64,000 nt of DNA, from positions 81,187 through 145,186 of the forward strand of contig DATNCQ010000141.1 in assembly GCA_035571515.1 (NCBI GenBank), written 5' to 3'. Shown here piece after piece: positions 1 to 8,665 of the stretch (positions are counted from its first letter, which is position 1; each line of letters opens with the position of its first letter). The stretch comes from Gp6-AA40 sp035571515. Lineage in GTDB: Bacteria; Acidobacteriota; Vicinamibacteria; Vicinamibacterales; UBA2999. The notes under the pieces are model-generated. The model had not been told where the DNA came from. It did no database searches and was given only the letters and a program-made list of their open reading frames with translations. The position numbers and the translations under genes are program-made.

Positions 1-1412
1 ATCGCCACCTGCCGGATTTGCGTCGCGTCGCCGACGATCACCGCCGGCTCGCCGTGATACTGCAGCGAGCAGTGGCGCGCCGCGGACGCTCGCAGCAGCT
101 CCAGCATCTCGATAATCAGCGCGTCGAGGTCGATCGTCTCCATCGAGCCGTGACGCTCGCCCGCGTAGGCGAGCATCTTCGCCACCAGGTCCGCGGCGCG
201 CTGCGCGCCGAGGATGATCGCGCCGATGTGGCCGCCCATGCCGCTCGACGGAGGAATCTGCAGCGCGAGCAGGTCGGCGTTGCCGACGATGCCGGCGAGC
301 AGATTGTTGAAGTCGTGCGCCAGGCCCCCGGCCAGCACGCTCAGGCTCTCGCGCTTCTGCTGCTCCTGCACCCGCGACTCGAGCGCGTCGCGCTCCGCCT
401 GTGCGTGCATCTGCGCCGAGACGTCGCGCACGAGCATGACCCAGGCTGCATAGCTGCCGCCCCTGGCGCGCACGGGCATGGTGCGGACGTCGTAGTGAAC
501 CGGATCCGGGTCCGACGTGGCTACCAGCGTGGACGAGGGCGTGGACGAGAGGGTCAGCTCGGAGTTGGCGAGAAACGGGAAGACCTCCCGCGCGGTCTTG
601 CCGATCCAGCTCACGCCCGGCTGGCCGAGGTTGCGCGCGGCCGCGTTCATGTCGAGCACCCGGCCCGCGGGGTCCACGACGACGACGCCGTCGCTGAGGC
701 TGTCGACGAGCATGTCGTGCGCGACGGGAATCAGGTCGAAGAGAAACGTCCGGTAGAGCGCCCACGTGAAGAGCAGTCCCGAAAACGCGAACGACAGCGG
801 CGTGGCGTCGAAGCCGGCGAGCAGCTGCGGCTCAAACAGGTAGACCGCGTTGCACGCCCAGGGGACCACGCTGGCGGCGATGAGCGTCGAGAACTGCCCC
901 TTGAACGCCGCGGGCGAGCGCCGCATGGCGCGCACCAGGACGTACGTGCCCGCGAGCAGCAGGACGTAGTGGTAGACCGCCACCACCCAGAACCCCTCGC
1001 CATGCTCGTAGGCGGCGAGACCGTTCGGTGCGATCCGCACCGACCTCCAGATGAGGTGGTGCGCTTCGTTGGTGAACGCCAGCAGGATCGTCGTCGTCGC
1101 GAGGGCGCCGAGCGCGATGCGGACGCGCCGGTCGGCGGACCACCGTGCGCCGACGTAGTCGGAGAGAAACGCGAACCAGAGCGGGGGGACCGTCGCAATG
1201 CCGAGGTACTGCACCTTCGCCCACAGGATTTTCTCGTCGAGCGACGGCGTCAGTCCGTGGAACGCGCTGGTGAGACACCAGAGCGCGACCGACGCCATGA
1301 GCCACATGAACGGGTATCCGCCCGGCGCCGACGCGCGCTGGCGAATCAGGGCCGCGAGCCACAACGCGAGCGTGGCGCTGACGAACAGGATGAGGGGGAC
1401 CGCGGTAATCAT
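1..1412 (-). CDS. Membrane-bound PAS sensor histidine kinase (3' end beyond window)
   Basis: The gene runs off the left edge; 470 residues are visible. The first 230 residues are strongly hydrophobic and resemble the 7TM sensor region of histidine kinases. Residues about 235-345 look like a PAS domain (SDGVVVVDPAGRVLDMNAAAR). A linker helix follows and then the phosphoacceptor motif LAGGLAHDFNNLL with the His near residue 366. This H-box type is typical of kinases that often carry a C-terminal receiver domain, which would lie outside the window. The ATP-binding domain is only begun. The start ATG is 7 bases after the stop of the HAD gene, so the two are probably co-transcribed. It lies at the distal end of the polysaccharide locus, but its signal and partner cannot be told from the sequence. 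Confidence 0.85.
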   Translation of the reverse strand, partial: MITAVPLILFVSATLALWLAALIRQRASAPGGYPFMWLMASVALWCLTSAFHGLTPSLDEKILWAKVQYLGIATVPPLWFAFLSDYVGARWSADRRVRIALGALATTTILLAFTNEAHHLIWRSVRIAPNGLAAYEHGEGFWVVAVYHYVLLLAGTYVLVRAMRRSPAAFKGQFSTLIAASVVPWACNAVYLFEPQLLAGFDATPLSFAFSGLLFTWALYRTFLFDLIPVAHDMLVDSLSDGVVVVDPAGRVLDMNAAARNLGQPGVSWIGKTAREVFPFLANSELTLSSTPSSTLVATSDPDPVHYDVRTMPVRARGGSYAAWVMLVRDVSAQMHAQAERDALESRVQEQQKRESLSVLAGGLAHDFNNLLAGIVGNADLLALQIPPSSGMGGHIGAIILGAQRAADLVAKMLAYAGERHGSMETIDLDALIIEMLELLRASAARHCSLQYHGEPAVIVGDATQIRQVA

Positions 1413-1419
1413 CCCCGCG

Positions 1420-2133
1420 CTAGATGCCGATGACGTTTCGCAGGCGCGAGAGGAGGGTCGATTTCGGCGCTTCGGGCACCATCGCCTCGATCAGCCGCAC
1501 CGCCTCGGCAATGGACGGCACCGGTTCGATGCCGAGCCGCTTCGCGCCGGGTGGCAGCAGCTCGATGGGATCGCGCCAGAGCAGCAGGGGACGCGCCCGC
1601 GACTCGGTGGCGACCTCGAGGCAGTTTTCGGGCCGATCGTCCACGACGACGTCGATTTGCAGCGCGGCCGCCGCGAGGCCGCGCGACCCGCGAAGCACGA
1701 ACACGGACGGCAGCTCGAACCCGCGCGCCCGGAGCCAGCGCTGCGTCTGCAGCTGGGTGATGTCGCCCTGCGTGTCCGGCCGCTGCGTGAGGAATATCAC
1801 CTCGAGGCGGTGCTCGTTGCGAAGCGCGGCAATCCGTGCGACCGAACCCGGCTCGATTTCCTCGAGCGTGCCCCAGAAATTCTCCGTCGCGGCGACGCGC
1901 TCCCACACCTGGCGCAGCTGGGCGCCGCCGAGGACCTGTTTCTTTTCCGGCCGCGCCTCCACTTTCGCCGGATTGTCGGCCACGTCGTCCACGCTGGCCG
2001 GTGCGTCGAGATGTTCGCTTCCCGGTGGACGCAGCGCCACGTTCGGACCGAAGAGCTGCTCGGCAACGCGGAGCAGCGCGCTCTCCATGTCGGCGATCGT
2101 GCCGTCAAGGTCGAAGGCCACTCTCAGGGACAT
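1420..2133 (-). CDS. HAD-superfamily phosphatase, 5'-nucleotidase-like
   Basis: The protein has 237 residues. It opens with the HAD motif I FDLDGT, giving nucleophile Asp8 and acid/base Asp10. A motif II-like stretch (IFLTQRP) lies near residue 113, and a metal-binding motif IV (VVVDDRPENC) near residue 160. The size and the DDRPENC signature resemble the small 5'(3')-deoxyribonucleotidase-like HAD proteins; the substrate is not predictable. A cytoplasmic location is likely, since no signal peptide is seen. It is followed after 7 bases by the histidine kinase gene. Upstream lies a 355-base gap, so its promoter is probably there. The family call is firm; a role in polysaccharide metabolism is only positional inference. 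Confidence 0.8.
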   Translation of the reverse strand: MSLRVAFDLDGTIADMESALLRVAEQLFGPNVALRPPGSEHLDAPASVDDVADNPAKVEARPEKKQVLGGAQLRQVWERVAATENFWGTLEEIEPGSVARIAALRNEHRLEVIFLTQRPDTQGDITQLQTQRWLRARGFELPSVFVLRGSRGLAAAALQIDVVVDDRPENCLEVATESRARPLLLWRDPIELLPPGAKRLGIEPVPSIAEAVRLIEAMVPEAPKSTLLSRLRNVIGI

Positions 2134-2488
2134 TGCCTCAACACTCTAACGTTTTTCCTTTTTGTCCCGCGAGGCGTACCCCCGCGTGCACGAAATGGCA
2201 GCTTTTTGCTGGTACGCAACTTGGAGCCTCGACCGGTGTGATGACTACCGGCGCCTGGCGGCTTGTCGCCCTTGCGTGCACCCTCGCGGCTCTCTTTCTG
2301 GTGAATTGAACATGAAGCGTTCTCGCCGCCTTCGACGGTTTCTGAAGCTCGCCATCAGGAGTCCGTTCGAAAAATGGGTCTGGCCCTCCGACCATCAGCT
2401 CTGTCCCACCTGCTGACCACACACGCGACTCCGTCCTCGTCGGCATCGATACGGTTGGCGGCCGTAGATTGTCTGATTGGAGCGGCTG
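2134..2488. other. Gap of 355 bases without a convincing gene
   Basis: It lies between the O-antigen ligase-like gene and the HAD gene, both on the minus strand. On the plus strand it contains a sigma54-like element (2210-2225), a 22-codon hydrophobic ORF (2241-2309, MTTGAWRLVALACTLAALFL...) and a 34-codon basic ORF (2312-2416). Neither ORF has a good ribosome binding site, and I do not call them genes. No clear terminator for the upstream ligase gene is visible. It could hold a degraded secreted-protein gene or a small RNA. Confidence 0.5.
2210..2225 (+). promoter_or_regulatory. Possible sigma54-type promoter element
   Basis: TGGTACG-CAAC-TTGGA matches the -24/-12 layout TGGCACG-N4-TTGCW, with correct spacing, a full TGG and ACG, and TTG at -12. 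The normally invariant -12 GC is GG here, which weakens the call. A transcript would start near 2236, just before the 22-codon hydrophobic ORF. Confidence 0.25.
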
Positions 2489-3907
2489 CTAGATCGAGGT
2501 CACGAGAGCGCCGGCCGGCTGTGGACGGACGCGGCGCGCCGGCGCCTGGGCAGGCTGGTGAATGGCAATCGCGACGCAGGTTACGAACAACAGCGCGACC
2601 GCCGGAATCTGAAGGCTGAACTCCGTCAGCTCCTGGACCGCCATGCCGCAGATGCCCGCGACGGCGCCCATGCGAATCCACCAGGCCGTCTCGCTCTGCG
2701 GCTGACGGAGACGAGCGGAGATGGCCCGGCCCACGGCAACGACGAGCAGCACGGCCGGAACGCAGACGAGCAGGCCTCCCTCGACGGCCATCTGTAGATA
2801 GTCGTTGTGCGCCTCGCGCGGCTGGACGGACGTGTCCGTCCGTGGGTAGACGAGCATCACGGTCCCATAGGTATTCACGCCGGATCCCGTGAGCCAGAAT
2901 TCTTTGAGTGCCGGCATCGTGTCTTCCCAGAGCCGGACACGCCACTCGAGCGTCGTCGTGTTGCGGTACCAACTGGCAAGAGTGTGCTCGCCGCGCCAGG
3001 CAATCACGCCGGCGACGGTCATGACGAGGTAGCCGGCAAGGACGAGCCGCCGCAACGTCCGCTTCGAACGGCGAAGCGCGGCTGCGAGAAGAATGGCCAG
3101 CGCGACGCCGGTTGCCGCGATGCCCGACCGCGACATTGTCCAGACGAGCGCGCACGCCATGACGATGACGGCGGCCCCGACGACGATGAGCGGCGTGGCC
3201 TGTTTCGAGCCGAGCCAGAGAATGCGCTCGCGCCACGTCGGCGCTCGCAGGCCGCTGGCGTCACCGATTCTGCCGAACAGCCAGCCGACGCCGAGCGCAA
3301 TCGCGAGCAGCATCCAGCCGGCGAAGTGGTTGCGATTGACGAACGGACCGAAGGCGTTGGTGGCGTAGAACCGCGGCGTCCAGAACCACAGGAGCTTCCC
3401 GTTGAAGGTGGCCTGCTGCGCGAGGCCAACGACGGCGAGGCACGCACCCACCAACACCACGCCGCCGGCAACGGCTTGAAGTGCCGGCGCCTTTCGGACA
3501 ATCGCCGCCGTTGACGCGCACCAGACGAGCAGCATGGCGAACGCCGCGAGGCCCAGCATCGTGCGATCGGCGCTGACCGACAGCGGATGCGTCGCGCGCG
3601 CGCCGATGGCGTACCCGACGTCGGTGGCGGTCAGCACCCGTTGCGAACCTGGACTGAGGGTCGCGAGCGAGGGCACCGCGAGCGGCACGAGTTGAAGCGC
3701 GACGGCCGCGAGGACCAACGCCGTCGCGATGGTGGTGAACGAGGGCTGGAAGGACGTGCGGTTGGCGGGAAGGCCAAGGCCGCCGAGGACGACCGCGCCA
3801 ATCGCCAGCGGGACGTAGCCCCAGGGATAAACGGCGCCGAAGGCGAACGCCGCCCAGGCAATCAGGCCGCCCGTCGCATACGTCCTCGCGCGGTCGGCGC
3901 TGCTCAC
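2489..3907 (-). CDS. O-antigen ligase/polymerase family membrane protein (Wzy_C)
   Basis: The protein has 472 residues and about 10-12 hydrophobic segments. Two family marks are visible: the MSRSGIAATG stretch in the middle and the loop REAHNDYLQMAVEGGLL, with the conserved His-Asn of WaaL/Wzy-type proteins, in the large periplasmic loop. Such enzymes join or polymerise undecaprenyl-linked glycans on the outer face of the inner membrane. The start overlaps the stop of the upstream glycosyltransferase gene by ATGA (3904-3907), indicating translational coupling. A second protein of the same family is encoded at 11682-13178, so one may polymerise while the other ligates; sequence alone does not say which. 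Confidence 0.85.
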   Translation of the reverse strand: MSSADRARTYATGGLIAWAAFAFGAVYPWGYVPLAIGAVVLGGLGLPANRTSFQPSFTTIATALVLAAVALQLVPLAVPSLATLSPGSQRVLTATDVGYAIGARATHPLSVSADRTMLGLAAFAMLLVWCASTAAIVRKAPALQAVAGGVVLVGACLAVVGLAQQATFNGKLLWFWTPRFYATNAFGPFVNRNHFAGWMLLAIALGVGWLFGRIGDASGLRAPTWRERILWLGSKQATPLIVVGAAVIVMACALVWTMSRSGIAATGVALAILLAAALRRSKRTLRRLVLAGYLVMTVAGVIAWRGEHTLASWYRNTTTLEWRVRLWEDTMPALKEFWLTGSGVNTYGTVMLVYPRTDTSVQPREAHNDYLQMAVEGGLLVCVPAVLLVVAVGRAISARLRQPQSETAWWIRMGAVAGICGMAVQELTEFSLQIPAVALLFVTCVAIAIHQPAQAPARRVRPQPAGALVTSI

Positions 3908-5028
3908 GTCAATGCTGGATTGGAGAACGGCTGCGCGTGCGCGATGGCGTCGTGGTACGTCCGTTCAAGCAGGGCTGTGGTGACGTCCCAGTCGTAGCGG
4001 GAGAAGACCTGGCGCCGCGCGGCGTCGCCGAGCGCCGCCCGCTTGGCCGGCTGGGACAGGAGCGAATCGAGCACGCTTTCGAGCGCGCCGCTGTCGCCGA
4101 CAGGAAACAGCTTGCCGCTGTTCCCGAGGGCCTCGCGGTTCTCGGGCAGATCGGTCGCGACAATCGCCCGTCCGGCCGCCATCGCCTCCAGGAGCCCGGT
4201 GGACAATCCCTCCAGCTCGGACGGCAGCACGAACACGTCCGCGTGCTGCACGAGCGCGCGGAACGGCGCGCCCAGCACGGCGCCGACGAAATGGACCCGC
4301 GGGCCGGCCCGGGCGCGCAGGCCGCGGGAGTAGTCGCCCTTGTAGAGATCCTCGCCGGCGATGACCAGATCGACGTCATCTCGGCGCAGCCTGGCGAATG
4401 CGTCGAGCAGGATGTGGCAGCCCTTTTCCGGTACGAGTCGCGCGGCGAACAGAACGTATCGCCGCCCGGCTAATCCAAGCCCGGCGAGCGGCTCGCGCGA
4501 TTCCGGAGGCCACGCGGCGATCCCGTTGGGAACGCAGATGGGCGGCTGCCCCCCGGTGTCGCGGTAGGCGCGTTCCAGCGTTTCGCTCACGACGACGAAG
4601 CCGTTGGACCAGTGACGCGACAGGGAATCGGATGTCCGCAGGTACGCGGCCGCGCCACGGCCCCACTTGGCCCGCCGCCAGTCGAGCCCGTGACTCTGCA
4701 CCACCACCGGGATGCCGCGCGCACGCAGGATGCCGACCGCCGGCGCAAAGTTGGTCGTGTGCACGTGGACGATGTCGGTATCCGTGCGGATCGAGAGCGC
4801 CGCGGCGATCGCATTGAGGCTGGCGTCGAGATGCTTGGTCGCAATCGACCATGTCGGCCGCAGCCGCATCCCGCGGTACTCCCGGGACGCGCCGTGCGAG
4901 AGGTGTTCCCGCGTGAACACCGTCACGTCGTGTCCACGCGCCACGAGCCGCGACCCGACTTCCTCGACCACTTTCTCGACGCCGCTCGCCGACGGGAGCT
5001 GCTTGACGCCGAGCATGGCGATGCGCAT
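3904..5028 (-). CDS. GT4-family glycosyltransferase
   Basis: The protein has 374 residues and the two-Rossmann GT-B layout. The N-terminal half opens with MRIAMLGVKQLPSASGVEKV, a glycine-containing acceptor-side loop. The C-terminal half has the nucleotide-sugar site (FAARLVPEKG) and the retaining GT4 signature ELEGLSTGLLE, with both glutamates of the E-x7-E motif. It probably transfers a sugar from an activated donor to a lipid-linked oligosaccharide at the cytoplasmic face. It lies 7 bases after the radical SAM gene and overlaps the next gene by 4 bases, so it belongs to the polysaccharide operon. Donor and acceptor sugars cannot be predicted. Confidence 0.88.
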   Translation of the reverse strand: MRIAMLGVKQLPSASGVEKVVEEVGSRLVARGHDVTVFTREHLSHGASREYRGMRLRPTWSIATKHLDASLNAIAAALSIRTDTDIVHVHTTNFAPAVGILRARGIPVVVQSHGLDWRRAKWGRGAAAYLRTSDSLSRHWSNGFVVVSETLERAYRDTGGQPPICVPNGIAAWPPESREPLAGLGLAGRRYVLFAARLVPEKGCHILLDAFARLRRDDVDLVIAGEDLYKGDYSRGLRARAGPRVHFVGAVLGAPFRALVQHADVFVLPSELEGLSTGLLEAMAAGRAIVATDLPENREALGNSGKLFPVGDSGALESVLDSLLSQPAKRAALGDAARRQVFSRYDWDVTTALLERTYHDAIAHAQPFSNPALT

Positions 5029-5035
5029 GAATGGG

Positions 5036-6166
5036 CTACCGATTGAAGTACGTGCCGAACGACGCGTACGGCGCGGCCGACGCGGCGTGTGGACGGCGCT
5101 TGACGGTCACGTTGAGGAACTGCACGCGCCTCGGGACGGTGGGGTCGTACCGCACGTCCGTGTAGTCGATGTACTGGTCGAACGGGATCGACCCGCCCAC
5201 GGCCACGCGCAGGCGGTTAGCGATGACCCACAGCAGCGGCTGAAGCTTCGGCAGCGCCGGCATCATCGCGCTCCGCATCGCCGTTCTCGCGGTCGTGACC
5301 ATCCAGCAGTTCTGATCGCACGCACAGACGTGCGCCCGGACTTTCTCCGTCGCGTCGCCGTTGAAGACCTCGGCCCACGACGACTGCGCCAGGTTTCCCA
5401 TCCGCAGGTCCGGCCGGACGTTGCACGCGTACACGTCCGACCAGGGATCGACGAACACGAAATCGGTCCCGGCGGTGCATCGAATCAGCCGGTCGTGGCC
5501 GAGCGTCTTGGCGATCAGACCGAGATTCAGGTAGGCGCGAAACCAGTTCTTGACCGACCACGTGCGCAGCATCTCGACGATGATGCCTTCGATGCGTTTG
5601 GCGACGCGGACGCGGTCGTATGGGATGTTGTCGCTCTTGTGGAACTGAAACGCGTTGTGCAGCGCCGAGGTCGCCAGCTCGACGCCCTCGCGGCGCGCAA
5701 ACCGGTACAACTCGACGATCTCCTCGGCGTTGTCGTCCTGGATGACGGCCGCAAAACCGAGGTCGCGTCCGCCCAGCGCTTTCAGTCGCCGCAGTCCCGC
5801 GACCTTCCGCTCGAAGCCGTCCTTCTCGCCGCGTATCGCATCGCTCGTCGCATTCGGGGCTTCGAGGCTGAACCGCACCTTGATGTCCGGGTACTTCCGG
5901 ATGATCGGCTCGAGGCGCTCGGCGTGCAGGCCGTTCGAGCTGATCTCGAGCGTCCGCGCCTTGGGGTACAGGATGTCGACGATGTCGGGCAGATCGCGGC
6001 GCAGCGTCGGCTCGCCGCCAGTGATGTTCAGGTTGTCGATGCCCGACGGGATCTTCTCCAGCGTCGCGAGGGCGATTTCCTCGTGTGGCAGCGTCGGGTT
6101 CTGCCAGATGTGGCACATCGAGCACTGCGAGTCGCAGCGGTACGTGGTGATAACGGTCAGGTCCAT
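5036..6166 (-). CDS. Radical SAM protein with SPASM-like C-terminal cysteines
   Basis: The protein has 376 residues. It begins MDLTVITTYRCDSQCSMC, whose C-x3-C-x2-C (Cys11, 15, 18) binds the 4Fe-4S cluster that cleaves S-adenosylmethionine. The NITGGEPTLR motif follows near residue 50. The C-terminal part has further cysteines (CTAGTDFVFVD, YACNVRPD, CACDQNCW) in a SPASM-like arrangement for auxiliary clusters. It overlaps the upstream glycosyltransferase by 10 bases and is followed by another, so it may modify a sugar or a carrier in this pathway. The substrate is unknown; precursor-peptide modification is less likely because no small peptide gene is adjacent. Confidence 0.85.
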   Translation of the reverse strand: MDLTVITTYRCDSQCSMCHIWQNPTLPHEEIALATLEKIPSGIDNLNITGGEPTLRRDLPDIVDILYPKARTLEISSNGLHAERLEPIIRKYPDIKVRFSLEAPNATSDAIRGEKDGFERKVAGLRRLKALGGRDLGFAAVIQDDNAEEIVELYRFARREGVELATSALHNAFQFHKSDNIPYDRVRVAKRIEGIIVEMLRTWSVKNWFRAYLNLGLIAKTLGHDRLIRCTAGTDFVFVDPWSDVYACNVRPDLRMGNLAQSSWAEVFNGDATEKVRAHVCACDQNCWMVTTARTAMRSAMMPALPKLQPLLWVIANRLRVAVGGSIPFDQYIDYTDVRYDPTVPRRVQFLNVTVKRRPHAASAAPYASFGTYFNR

Positions 6167-7461
6167 GATGGATGCATCGCCAGGGAATCGGCTTCGGCCG
6201 GCAGGAGGCGCGTGAAGAGCGCGACCAGCCTCGTGAGGTGGAGCGCGGGGCCGTATGCGTCGACCGCACGCGCCCGTGCCCGCACGGCCATCGCGTCGAG
6301 CGTGTCGCTGTCGACGATCGCGCGGCGGATGAGCGCCGCCAGTTCTGCCTCGTTGCCGGGCTCGAAGGTCCAGCCCGTTTCGCCGTTGGTCACGACCTCG
6401 AGCAGCGACCCGATGCCCGACGCGATGACCGGGGTGCCGGAGGCGTAGCTCTCCAGCAGCGAATTGGGCAGGTTCTCGTAGCAGACCGACGGAATCACCG
6501 AAACCCGGGAATCGCGCAGCAGCCGTTCCACCCCGTCACGGGGCAGCGTCCCGGTGAGGTCGATTGTCGGATCGCCAGCCGCAAGCTCCCTGAGCGTTGC
6601 CTCGAACGCCGCGGAACCGGTTCCTGCAATCACGAGCGTCATCCCGGCGCGCTCGCGGTCGGGAACGGCGCGCCAGGCGCGCACGAGCACGTCGACGCCC
6701 TTTTCCGGCCGCAACTGACCCACATAGGCGACGGTCTTCCGACGGCCTGGTGGCTCGGTGCCGGGCGTGAAACGGGCGCTGTCGACGAAGGTCGGAATGA
6801 CGACGAAGCGATCGCGATCGAAGCCGCCCTTGACCATCTTCTCGAGCACCACCTGGCTGGGTGCGACGAACCTGTCGACGGCGTCGAAATACCCGCGGAG
6901 CCGGTGATACTGCGTGGCCAGGGCGTCGACCAACGACTGGGTGCGGCTCCCTCTCACGCACGCGTGACGAACGCTGGGCCAGAACGATCCGCTCTCGAGG
7001 CAGTCCTCGCAGACGCGCGCGCCGCGCAACAGGTCGGCTTGCGGGCACACCATCTGGTAATCGGAAAGACGGACCACAACCGGGATGTCGTGCCGCCTGG
7101 CGGCGGCGAGGACGGCCGGCGACAGGTGCCGGAGGTACTGCAGGACGTACATGACGTCCGGCCGGACGTCGGTGATCAGCCGGTCGAGGCAGCGCTCGAC
7201 GGTCGATGAATAGAACGTACCTCCGAGCTTCCGCAAGACGACGTCGGGCGTCAGCGCTTCCTCGCCAAAACGCATCGCCTCTCCGCCGCCGATCGCGGGC
7301 GCGAAGTACTCCTGGTAAGCGCTCGGCTCGTTCCGGCCATGCTGCAGCGAAAACGGAATGACCTCGTGTCCCGCGGCCTCGAGCGACGCCTTGATCCCGA
7401 AGAGGTACCGCTCGGGACCTCCCCATTCGTAGAACCGGTAATGAACGATCAGAACTTTCAA
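6157..7461 (-). CDS. GT4-family glycosyltransferase
   Basis: I place the start at a TTG at 7461, giving 434 residues beginning (M)KVLIVHYRFYEWGG. A GGGGA Shine-Dalgarno lies at 7466-7470, and the previous gene stops at 7475. An ATG at 7509 would add 16 proline/arginine-rich residues and overlap the previous gene by 35 bases. The protein is GT-B with an N-terminal glycine loop (EWGGPERYLFG) and a C-terminal GT4 site (YVGQLRPEKGVD, then ENLPNSLLE with both E-x7-E glutamates). A cysteine pair (CPQADLLRGARVCEDC) in the middle is typical of one GT4 subgroup with a possible structural metal site. It is a probable cytoplasmic step of repeat-unit assembly. Confidence 0.85.
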   Translation of the reverse strand: MKVLIVHYRFYEWGGPERYLFGIKASLEAAGHEVIPFSLQHGRNEPSAYQEYFAPAIGGGEAMRFGEEALTPDVVLRKLGGTFYSSTVERCLDRLITDVRPDVMYVLQYLRHLSPAVLAAARRHDIPVVVRLSDYQMVCPQADLLRGARVCEDCLESGSFWPSVRHACVRGSRTQSLVDALATQYHRLRGYFDAVDRFVAPSQVVLEKMVKGGFDRDRFVVIPTFVDSARFTPGTEPPGRRKTVAYVGQLRPEKGVDVLVRAWRAVPDRERAGMTLVIAGTGSAAFEATLRELAAGDPTIDLTGTLPRDGVERLLRDSRVSVIPSVCYENLPNSLLESYASGTPVIASGIGSLLEVVTNGETGWTFEPGNEAELAALIRRAIVDSDTLDAMAVRARARAVDAYGPALHLTRLVALFTRLLPAEADSLAMHPSWT

Positions 7462-7474
7462 CGCGTTCCCCGGC

Positions 7475-8665
7475 TCAGCACCGTTCGGCGGCCGCCGGCG
7501 CGACGGCATTGGAGAAGGGCGATGCGAGATCGTCGAAGAGTCGCTCGTAGGACGACAGGACCGAGTCGATCGAGTGGAACTGCTCGAAGCACATGCGCGA
7601 GGTGAGCCCGGAGCGCCGCCAGCAGACGTCGTCGCTCATCAACGTCTCGACACGAGCGGTCATCTCGTCGAGATCGCTCACGACGTTCACCACGGGGCGC
7701 CTGTCGACGACCGATCCGGTATCGACAACGCTCACGGCCGGTATGCCGCGCGACCAGGCCTGCAGGAAGGTGTTCGGAAACCCTTCGCCCTCCGAGGTGT
7801 TCACGAACAGCCGCACGCCGGCAAATTGCGCCTCGATCTCGGGATGCGGCACAAAGCCCACGAATTCGAGGTTCGGAATGTGCGCCGCGGCCGCTTCTAT
7901 TCGTTCGAACGCCTCGGCGCCGCCATGTTCCGAGGAGCGACCTCCGACCATCCGGAATCGTCGATGCGGAAGACGCCTGGCCAGCTCCAGGAACATTTCC
8001 GGCCGCTTCCAGCTGCGCATCATCGAGACCCAGAGGACGACCCCTTCCGGATCCGCGGGCGTGGTTTCCGCGCCGTCATAGCCGCTCCGGATCAACCTCG
8101 CATCGCGTTTGTACCAGCGCAGGCAGTCACGCTCCTGCCGCGGGGTTTGAGCGACGATCGCGTCGGCAAGGGACAGCCCAAGGTAGTACAACTGGCGATC
8201 CCGCCACCCCGCGCGCCGCCGAAACGCCTTCCATGTCTCGTCGCGGGCAAGATCGAGATCGTGCGCGGCGGCATACACGAAACGGCGCCCGTAACACCGC
8301 GCGAATAATCCGACGACCCCTGTCGCTGCGCCCGCGGCGCGCTGGTAGTAAATGTCGGCGTTGGCGCGGCGCAGCGCCGACCAGAGGCCGGTCAGCCGCG
8401 GATGAAAGAACCGAATGACCGGGATTCCGCCACCCTGGTCATGACAGGTCGTGACGGTGACGCCATCGACCGTGACGGGATCGGGCTGACCGTAGTCCAT
8501 GCAGATCATGGAGACCCGGTAGCCGCGGCGAGCGAGACGTTTGGCCAGCAGGCTCTGCTGGACCTCCGCGCCGCCCGCGAAGTCGTTCGCCGAGTCGCCG
8601 GACAGAATCGGCCAGGCCGTGGGCGCCACGAAGCAGACGTGGGGACGTGTGCCGGGAGCTCTCAT
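7475..8665 (-). CDS. GT4-family glycosyltransferase with altered E-x7-E motif
   Basis: I choose the ATG at 8665 (MRAPGTRPHVCFVAPTAWP), whose ATGA overlaps the previous stop, giving 396 residues; an upstream ATG at 8746 would read back into the preceding gene. The N-terminal domain has a GGAEVQ glycine loop and the C-terminal domain the nucleotide-sugar region. The usual E-x7-E is EGFPNTFLQ here, so the second glutamate, which normally contacts the donor ribose, is glutamine. The protein may still be active, since some GT4 enzymes vary there. It is coupled to its neighbours on both sides and is therefore part of the glycan assembly operon. Confidence 0.82.
   Translation of the reverse strand: MRAPGTRPHVCFVAPTAWPILSGDSANDFAGGAEVQQSLLAKRLARRGYRVSMICMDYGQPDPVTVDGVTVTTCHDQGGGIPVIRFFHPRLTGLWSALRRANADIYYQRAAGAATGVVGLFARCYGRRFVYAAAHDLDLARDETWKAFRRRAGWRDRQLYYLGLSLADAIVAQTPRQERDCLRWYKRDARLIRSGYDGAETTPADPEGVVLWVSMMRSWKRPEMFLELARRLPHRRFRMVGGRSSEHGGAEAFERIEAAAAHIPNLEFVGFVPHPEIEAQFAGVRLFVNTSEGEGFPNTFLQAWSRGIPAVSVVDTGSVVDRRPVVNVVSDLDEMTARVETLMSDDVCWRRSGLTSRMCFEQFHSIDSVLSSYERLFDDLASPFSNAVAPAAAERC

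Noticed and set aside
18..1433. A 471-codon plus-strand frame at the left edge
   Set aside because: It is antisense to the histidine kinase, whose 7TM, PAS and H-box motifs are clear.
2196..2210. TGGCAGCTTTTTGCT as a second sigma54 site
   Set aside because: The GG-to-GC spacing is one base too short for a -24/-12 promoter.
2186..2290. Resemblance to a cyclic-di-GMP-I (GEMM) riboswitch (GGTACGCAAC followed by GGAGCC)
   Set aside because: The conserved GCAAAGCC block and GAAA tetraloop are not present, and no intact gene follows on that strand.
4712..6448. A 578-codon plus-strand frame
   Set aside because: It lies opposite the radical SAM and glycosyltransferase genes and lacks any motif.
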